Of a stretch of 5,705 bases of DNA, positions 1 to 3,717 are shown piece by piece. A model generated the notes under the pieces. That model saw only the letters and a list, made by a program, of their open reading frames with translations. It ran no database searches and was not told the origin of the DNA. The translations under genes and the position numbers were made by a program. The DNA is from JAWPNA01 sp045402695. Lineage in GTDB: Bacteria > Acidobacteriota > Polarisedimenticolia > JACPZX01 > DASXTC01. Position 1 is the stretch's first letter. Each line of letters opens with the position of its first letter. The DNA is taken from the NCBI GenBank assembly GCA_045402695.1, contig JAWPNA010000427.1, positions 1 to 5,705 on the forward strand. Reading direction: 5' to 3'.

Positions 1-367
1 TCGTCTGCAGGGGTTCGGTCTCGCAGCCCGCAAGAAGCACGCGACCATCAGGCAGGGCGACCTGCGCGTGCGAGGACCTCCGCATCACGGCCGGCAACGG
101 CTCGCCGAACTCGCCCAAGCCTGGATCGTAGATCTCCGCGCTCGCTGACGCTTCCTCGCCGGCCGTCCCTCCGGCCACCAGCACGCGACCGTTTCTGCGC
201 CAGAATCCGCGGAAAGCACCGAGGCTGGCGGCGCGCCCGATCCGATCGGCGGGGTGGCTCGCGGCCGCACAAGCAATGCCGATCAGGGTCGACTCGTCGT
301 TAACAGCGTGGTGACAACCTACCGCAGTCCGCGAATCGTTGACGGATCGGGAACCTCCTCGTATCAT
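1..367 (-). CDS. Kelch-repeat protein, N-terminal part, runs off the left edge
   Basis: On the minus strand one frame stays open from an ATG at 367-365 to the window edge (122 codons). About 60 residues in, it gives clear kelch motifs: NGRVLVAGG, then SAEIYDPGLGEF about 11 residues later, then SSHAQVALPDGRVLLAGC. This is the usual spacing of a bacterial kelch/galactose-oxidase-like blade, so the product is probably a beta-propeller used for binding, often extracytoplasmic in this family. The start is doubtful. ATG 367 is the only ATG/GTG/TTG in this frame before the kelch motif, it has no Shine-Dalgarno sequence, and it lies in the -10 box of the promoter for the divergent gene. The first 60 residues show no signal peptide and no kelch pattern. 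The true 5' end may be degraded or frameshifted. The kelch assignment is good; the start is weak. Confidence 0.6.
   Translation of the reverse strand, partial: MIRGGSRSVNDSRTAVGCHHAVNDESTLIGIACAAASHPADRIGRAASLGAFRGFWRRNGRVLVAGGTAGEEASASAEIYDPGLGEFGEPLPAVMRRSSHAQVALPDGRVLLAGCETEPLQT
339..367 (+). promoter_or_regulatory. Probable sigma70-type promoter for the PqqD/TPR gene
   Basis: TTGACG (339-344, 5/6 to the -35 consensus) and TATCAT (362-367, 5/6 to the -10 consensus) are separated by exactly 17 bases. Transcription would start near 374, leaving a leader of about 45 bases before the GTG at 419, which has a Shine-Dalgarno sequence. A GTG at 380 would have almost no leader. This is a consensus match by eye and is not experimentally supported. 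Confidence 0.55.
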
Positions 368-408
368 TAAAGCGCTGTCGTGACGCGAGAGGTGCCCGGC
401 CGCCGCAC

Positions 409-413
409 GGAGG
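409..413 (+). promoter_or_regulatory. Ribosome binding site GGAGG deciding the start at 419
   Basis: GGAGG lies five bases upstream of the GTG at 419. The in-frame GTG codons at 380 and 392 have no comparable sequence upstream. Together with the promoter position, this supports 419 as the start and places the hydrophobic segment at the very N-terminus. Confidence 0.6.
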
Positions 414-418
414 GATTG

Positions 419-1660
419 GTGCGCTCGTTGTTGTTTGCCTTGATCCTCGCCGGCATCCCCATGGCGGTGCTCCTCCTTCGATCGCGGCGCAAGGCCCATC
501 CGGGCCGGGCCTCCGCGGGCCTCTTGCCCTCCACCGCCATCCTGGTGAAAAACCCCGAAGCCCGAACCTCGGTCACCAACGGAGACCTCGTGCTGATGTT
601 TCCGCAGCAACACGAAGGGCTCGCTCTGAACCCCGTGGCGGCGCGCTGCTGGGCGCTGATCGACGGAGTCTGCAGCCTCCACCTCGCCGCGGAGATGATC
701 GCCCGCGAGTACGACGTGGAACCCCGCACGGCCGAAGATGAGGTCCTGCGGTTTGCGGCTAGGCTCCGCGAGGGGTTCTATGCACTCGAGGAGAGCGAGT
801 GGCGTCTGGCTCATACCCACTTCAACGACATCTTTGCCGGGACCGCCGACAAGGGGATCACGGAGATCCGGCGCGGCGACAGGATGGTCATCCATGTCGC
901 CACTGGAGCGCTCGGACCCGGGGGGACGCTCGCCACGCCCTGCCGCCGGTGGCCCTGGGAGTATCGCCGGCGCGCGGCGCGGAACGCTTTCTCGCGTCAC
1001 GAGGATCGCGAAGCTTCCCGGCTTGAAGCGATGGCCGCGTTCGATACGGCCTGGGGCCACAGCGCCGCGGGCCGGCTGGACGCGGCGCTGGCGGGATTCC
1101 TCGATGCGGCGCGCCTGACACCGGGATGGGCCAACCCGCATTATCAGCTAGGTTACGTGCATCTGCGCGCGGGCCGGCACGAGATGGCCGTGGAGGAGTT
1201 CACCCTCGCGGAGCGGCTCAGTCCCGGCTACTTCATGGTGCGAGAGTACCTCCACCTGGCGCGCAAGCTCTCCTCGGGAAGCATCCGCTTCGAATCATTC
1301 CTGCTCTTCGAGCGCGCGGCCAACACCGAGTCGAGAGATCCCGAAACGGTGATCGCCCTGTGCCGCAGGGCGGTGGAGATCTCGCCCGAATTCGCACCTG
1401 CGTACCTGCTGATCGGCCGCGCGTGCGCCCGCAAGCGCGATTACGAGAGGGCGCTGTGGGCCTTCCGGCGCGCGATCGTTTCGGATCCGGACAAGGCCAC
1501 CTTGTGCAACGCGCTTTTCGCGCGCGCCTCGGTCTTCCAGGCCACGGGCCTGGCGTCCGAGGCGGTGCGTGAGTTCGAGAAGGTGATAGAGCTGGATGGG
1601 AGCACCAAAGCCACACGGTCGGCGATGGAGCGCCTTGCCTCCTCCGCTTCCGTGCATTAG
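419..1660 (+). CDS. Membrane-anchored PqqD-like domain protein with TPR repeats
   Basis: The protein has 413 residues from GTG 419; a 426-residue form from GTG 380 is possible. Residues 3-20 are one hydrophobic helix followed directly by RSRRK, which by the positive-inside rule suggests an N-terminal anchor with the rest in the cytoplasm. Residues about 45-125 match the PqqD-like fold: a polar strand, LVLM, then LNPVAARCWALIDG, an AAEMIAREYDV helix, and a final EDEVLRFAARLREGF helix. In PqqD and RiPP systems this winged-helix domain binds the leader of a precursor peptide. Residues about 130-200 are Arg-rich and unassigned. Residues about 205-272 and 308-395 carry TPR-like helical pairs (LGYVHLRAGRHEMAVEEF, ACARKRDYERALWAFRRAI), normally protein-binding. 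No radical SAM enzyme, precursor peptide or PQQ gene is visible here, so its partner is unknown. It is probably co-transcribed with the next gene. Confidence 0.82.
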   Translation: MRSLLFALILAGIPMAVLLLRSRRKAHPGRASAGLLPSTAILVKNPEARTSVTNGDLVLMFPQQHEGLALNPVAARCWALIDGVCSLHLAAEMIAREYDVEPRTAEDEVLRFAARLREGFYALEESEWRLAHTHFNDIFAGTADKGITEIRRGDRMVIHVATGALGPGGTLATPCRRWPWEYRRRAARNAFSRHEDREASRLEAMAAFDTAWGHSAAGRLDAALAGFLDAARLTPGWANPHYQLGYVHLRAGRHEMAVEEFTLAERLSPGYFMVREYLHLARKLSSGSIRFESFLLFERAANTESRDPETVIALCRRAVEISPEFAPAYLLIGRACARKRDYERALWAFRRAIVSDPDKATLCNALFARASVFQATGLASEAVREFEKVIELDGSTKATRSAMERLASSASVH

Positions 1661-1670
1661 AGTTCCCCTC

Positions 1671-2210
1671 GTGAGTGAACATCCTTTGACGCATCTGATG
1701 GAGACGCTGGCGGAGAGGAGTTTCCAGAAGGTCGGGTTGAATGAGCCGGCTCTGCCTCACTACGCCGCAAAGGTCCTCGTAGACTTCACTCACGTCGATC
1801 TCCTCTACAAGGTGCAGGACTCTGAAGGCCGCCGTATCGAGGACGTCGGCGAGATGCTGCTGGAGGGCGACATCCGCCACCGTGCGCGGTCGCTCGACCG
1901 CGAGCGCTGGGTGCGCAAGCATATCGGGGACTTCACGCTCTTCTTCACGGGGATGTTTCCCGAGCACATCAAGGCTCGCCGCAACTGGTGGCGGCTGGAC
2001 CGGTGGCTCGACTGGATCGAGACGGGCAAGGAGTCGTATCGGATCGTGGGCGAGTTCAGCATGAGCCCGTACACGGATGAGGCACCTCTGTTCCGCCGAC
2101 TGGCCGATCACTTCGATTTCATGGTCGTGGGACTCAACTACGTGCGAGAGGAGCTCGACCGGATGCAGGAATCGCGGTACCTGATCGCCCGGGACATTCT
2201 CGGGGAGTGA
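1671..2210 (+). CDS. Conserved-looking hypothetical protein, 179 residues
   Basis: I do not recognise a named domain. The chosen start is GTG 1671, ten bases after the upstream stop, giving MSEHPLTHLMETLAERSF. The alternative is ATG 1698; the frame also stays open back to ATG 1596, but that would overlap the previous gene. The Shine-Dalgarno signal is weak, so translational coupling is likely. The product looks soluble and mostly helical, with no signal peptide or membrane segment. It is rich in charged and aromatic residues in clusters that look conserved rather than random: FTHVDLLYKVQ (about 40-50), MLLEGDI, KHIGDFTLFFTGMFPEHI (about 85-102), ARRNWWRLDRWLDWIETG, and a C-terminal FDFMVVGLNYVREELDRM helix. 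I have an impression of similar uncharacterised proteins in Acidobacteriota-like genomes, but cannot verify it. Its position suggests it works with the PqqD/TPR protein. The function is unknown. Confidence 0.75.
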   Translation: MSEHPLTHLMETLAERSFQKVGLNEPALPHYAAKVLVDFTHVDLLYKVQDSEGRRIEDVGEMLLEGDIRHRARSLDRERWVRKHIGDFTLFFTGMFPEHIKARRNWWRLDRWLDWIETGKESYRIVGEFSMSPYTDEAPLFRRLADHFDFMVVGLNYVREELDRMQESRYLIARDILGE

Positions 2211-2441
2211 TCCGCCACGGGCCTCCCGTGCCCGCCGCACGCCCGCGCACCGAAGTCGCGTCGAGCCGGACCATGTCTTCCGATCTCCTCGATGAAATGG
2301 CCCGGATGAAGGCCGTCCCCTCACTCGACATCGGAGGCACCAAGCTCTCGGCCGCGGTAGTGGCGCGCGACGGCAACATCCTCACCAAGCAACACGCGCA
2401 CCTCAAGGCCGGCGAGGAGGGGCACCAGGGCATTTTCGATA

Positions 2442-2454
2442 CCCCCGCAGGGGG
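2442..2454. repeat. Small C5/G5 hairpin at the end of the ROK similarity
   Basis: CCCCC, a GCA loop and GGGGG form a short, very stable hairpin (five pairs), with one further G after it. It lies exactly where the ROK resemblance ends, so it may mark a deletion or rearrangement endpoint. It has no T-tract and is not convincing as a terminator. Confidence 0.3.
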
Positions 2455-2499
2455 GAGGACGATCCCAGAAATCACCGAGGACGAGCGACAACGTCTCCG

Positions 2500-2532
2500 G
2501 CCGCAACCCCCTGCTGCCCATAGGGTTGCGGC
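2500..2532. repeat. Perfect 10-bp inverted repeat in the intergenic region
   Basis: GCCGCAACCC (2500-2509) and GGGTTGCGGC (2523-2532) are exact reverse complements around a 13-base loop. No T-run follows, so it is not a classical intrinsic terminator. It could be a U-less terminator for the 419-2210 transcript, a protein-binding palindrome, or a remnant of a repeat element. The structure is certain; the role is not. Confidence 0.5.
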
Positions 2533-2577
2533 GGCGCGACGCCTCTCGCTTCGTCGCAGGGGCATCTCTCACAGGGG

Positions 2578-2596
2578 AGCGATGTCCCGCATCGCT
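2578..2596. repeat. 7-bp inverted repeat, hairpin-forming
   Basis: AGCGATG (2578-2584) and CATCGCT (2590-2596) pair around the five-base loop TCCCG. It lies 46 bases after the 10-bp inverted repeat, so the two could be a tandem hairpin end for the upstream transcript. The following GTTGT is only weakly T-rich. Chance occurrence at this length is possible. Confidence 0.3.
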
Positions 2597-2696
2597 GTTG
2601 TCGCTGCTCCTCGCATCCCACACCGCAGCGCTCCCAACGCGACCTAAGGCACTCCGTCACCACTCTAGTTAGCGGCCCACCGGGCGATCCGGCAGG

Positions 2697-2725
2697 TTGC
2701 CCATCACGGGCCGGGTCACCATAAT
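2697..2725 (+). promoter_or_regulatory. Possible promoter for the DUF72-kinase operon
   Basis: TTGCCC (2697-2702, 4/6 to the -35 consensus) and CATAAT (2720-2725, 5/6 to the -10 consensus) are 17 bases apart. CATAAT lies in one of the few AT-rich spots in a GC-rich region. Transcription would begin near 2732, leaving a leader of about 100 bases that contains the hairpin at 2759-2781. The -35 match is only moderate. Confidence 0.4.
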
Positions 2726-2758
2726 TCCATCCACCGGCAGGGCCTTCGGACCGTGCGG

Positions 2759-2781
2759 ACGCCCGGGCGGAGCCCGGACGT
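2759..2781. repeat. GC-rich leader hairpin upstream of the DUF72 gene
   Basis: ACG-C-CCGGGC and GCCCGG-A-CGT pair (nine pairs, one C/A mismatch) around a GGA triloop. The hairpin would form in the predicted 5' leader, ending 48 bases before the ATG. The sequence TTGTGTGAAT follows, which is a poor T-tract. It could stabilise the transcript, attenuate it, or end transcription from upstream. Confidence 0.4.
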
Positions 2782-2829
2782 TGTGTGAATCATGGCCGTC
2801 GGACACTTTTCCCCCGGAGATCTGCGCCC

Positions 2830-3717
2830 ATGATCCGCGTCGGCACGGCCGGATGGTCCTACCCGGATTGGGAAGGTGTGGTCTACCCGAAAGGCGCGGC
2901 CTCCTCCCGCGACGCCCTCGCGTTGCTGGTTCGGATGTTCGACACACTGGAGATCAATGTCTCCTTCTACCGTCCACCAAGCTCCCGCATGTCGAAGAGC
3001 TGGGCCACGCGCGTCGCCACGCGTCCCACGTTCCGGTTCACGGCCAAGCTCTGGAAGGGCTTCACCCACGAGCGCGGCGAGGAGCACGCCGCCGAGGAGC
3101 GCTTGTTCAAGGAGGGAATGAAGCCGCTCGTCGAGGCCGGCCGCCTGGGCGCCCTGCTGGCTCAGTTCCCGCATTCATTCAAAGACACCCCCGAGAATCG
3201 AGAATATGTCGACAAGCTGATCTCGCGGTTCACGGCCTACCCGCTGGTCGTCGAGCTGAGGCATGTCTCGTGGATTGAGGGTGACCTCCTGTCCACACTC
3301 GATGGGCGCGGCGTGGGGTTCTGCAACGTTGATCAGCCCGTCTTTTCGAGCTCGGCTCGCCCATCCACCATCATAACGGGACGAGTGGGATACGTCCGCC
3401 TGCACGGCCGCAACAAGGCGGACTGGTTCCGCAAAGACGCGGGCCGCGACGCCCGTTACGACTACCTTTACAGCCAGGAGGAGATCCGCGAGTGGGCCGA
3501 CCGGATCCGTCTCATGCAGGGAAAGTCCAAGGGGGGGGCGGATGTCTTCATCATCGCCAACAACCACTACAGGGGACAGGCCCCGGCCAACGCCCTGGAG
3601 TTGATGAACCTGCTGAGCGGCGAGATGATCGAGATCCCCGAGACCCTCACGAAGGCATTCCCCCGTCTGGCGCCCATCGCGGCGAAGCCGCAGCGGCACG
3701 GGATGCTGCCGCTGTGA
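2830..3717 (+). CDS. DUF72 (YecE-like) family protein
   Basis: The 295-residue product has the full length and order of motifs of the DUF72 family, a TIM-barrel fold whose biochemical role is not established. Visible are RVGTAGWSYPDWEGVVYP (3-20), LEINVSFYRPPS (40-51), FRFTAKLWKGFTHER (68-82), LGALLAQFPHSF, LVVELRHVSW, GYVRLHGRN, and a C-terminal IIANNHYRGQAPANALEL. It looks cytosolic, with no signal peptide. ATG 2830 is chosen because family members begin with this strand; GGAG lies ten bases upstream. An in-frame GTG at 2785 would add 15 atypical residues. The TGA stop overlaps the GTG of the following kinase gene by four bases (GTGA), so the two are translationally coupled and probably co-regulated. 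I see no truncation or missing core motif. Confidence 0.92.
   Translation: MIRVGTAGWSYPDWEGVVYPKGAASSRDALALLVRMFDTLEINVSFYRPPSSRMSKSWATRVATRPTFRFTAKLWKGFTHERGEEHAAEERLFKEGMKPLVEAGRLGALLAQFPHSFKDTPENREYVDKLISRFTAYPLVVELRHVSWIEGDLLSTLDGRGVGFCNVDQPVFSSSARPSTIITGRVGYVRLHGRNKADWFRKDAGRDARYDYLYSQEEIREWADRIRLMQGKSKGGADVFIIANNHYRGQAPANALELMNLLSGEMIEIPETLTKAFPRLAPIAAKPQRHGMLPL

Larger units (their letters stand above)
2273..2647 (+). pseudogene. Truncated ROK-family sugar kinase N-terminus (remnant)
   Basis: From ATG 2306 the frame reads MKAVPSLDIGGTKLSAAVV, followed by a DGNIL turn and EEGHQGIFDT. This is the ATPase phosphate-binding start (DIGGTK) of ROK-family sugar kinases and repressors, which are about 300 residues long. 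Resemblance stops after about 49 residues, near 2452. The frame continues to TAA 2645-2647 with Arg/Pro-rich sequence that has no ROK features. The catalytic Asp region and the ROK Cys/His zinc motif are absent in all three forward frames downstream, so a single frameshift does not rescue it. ATG 2273 in the same frame would add MSSDLLDEMAR; no convincing ribosome binding site precedes either start. It is most simply a decayed fragment, unable to act as a kinase. A short expressed protein is less likely. Confidence 0.55.
2648..2829 (+). other. Intergenic leader region upstream of the DUF72 gene
   Basis: With the ROK remnant this completes a stretch of about 620 bases (2211-2829) without an intact gene. 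I see no tRNA, riboswitch core or mobile element in it. The contents I can support are a possible promoter (2697-2725), a leader hairpin (2759-2781) and a GGAG ribosome binding site at 2816-2819. A frame open from GTG 2785 into the DUF72 gene gives residues that do not look like the family, so I treat that part as untranslated. Confidence 0.5.

Noticed and set aside
380..418. GTG 380 or GTG 392 as start of the PqqD/TPR protein
   Set aside because: Neither has a ribosome binding site, and the promoter would leave only about six bases of leader for GTG 380. GTG 419 has GGAGG at good spacing.
419..1660. A PQQ or RiPP biosynthesis cluster
   Set aside because: Only the PqqD-like domain is present. 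No precursor peptide, radical SAM enzyme, YcaO or peptidase is visible in the window.
1233..2324. A 363-codon open frame on the minus strand across the PqqD/TPR gene and the hypothetical gene
   Set aside because: The product is low-complexity Arg/Pro-rich in one half and shows no domain. Both plus-strand genes have better coding character, so it is an antisense shadow.
2785..2829. GTG 2785 as start of the DUF72 protein
   Set aside because: The extra 15 residues (Arg-rich) do not resemble DUF72 N-termini, which begin close to the GTAGWSY motif. ATG 2830 has GGAG upstream.
2453..2829. A frameshifted continuation of the ROK kinase
   Set aside because: Reading all three forward frames after 2452 gave no ROK catalytic or zinc-binding motif, so the gene is truncated rather than simply frameshifted.
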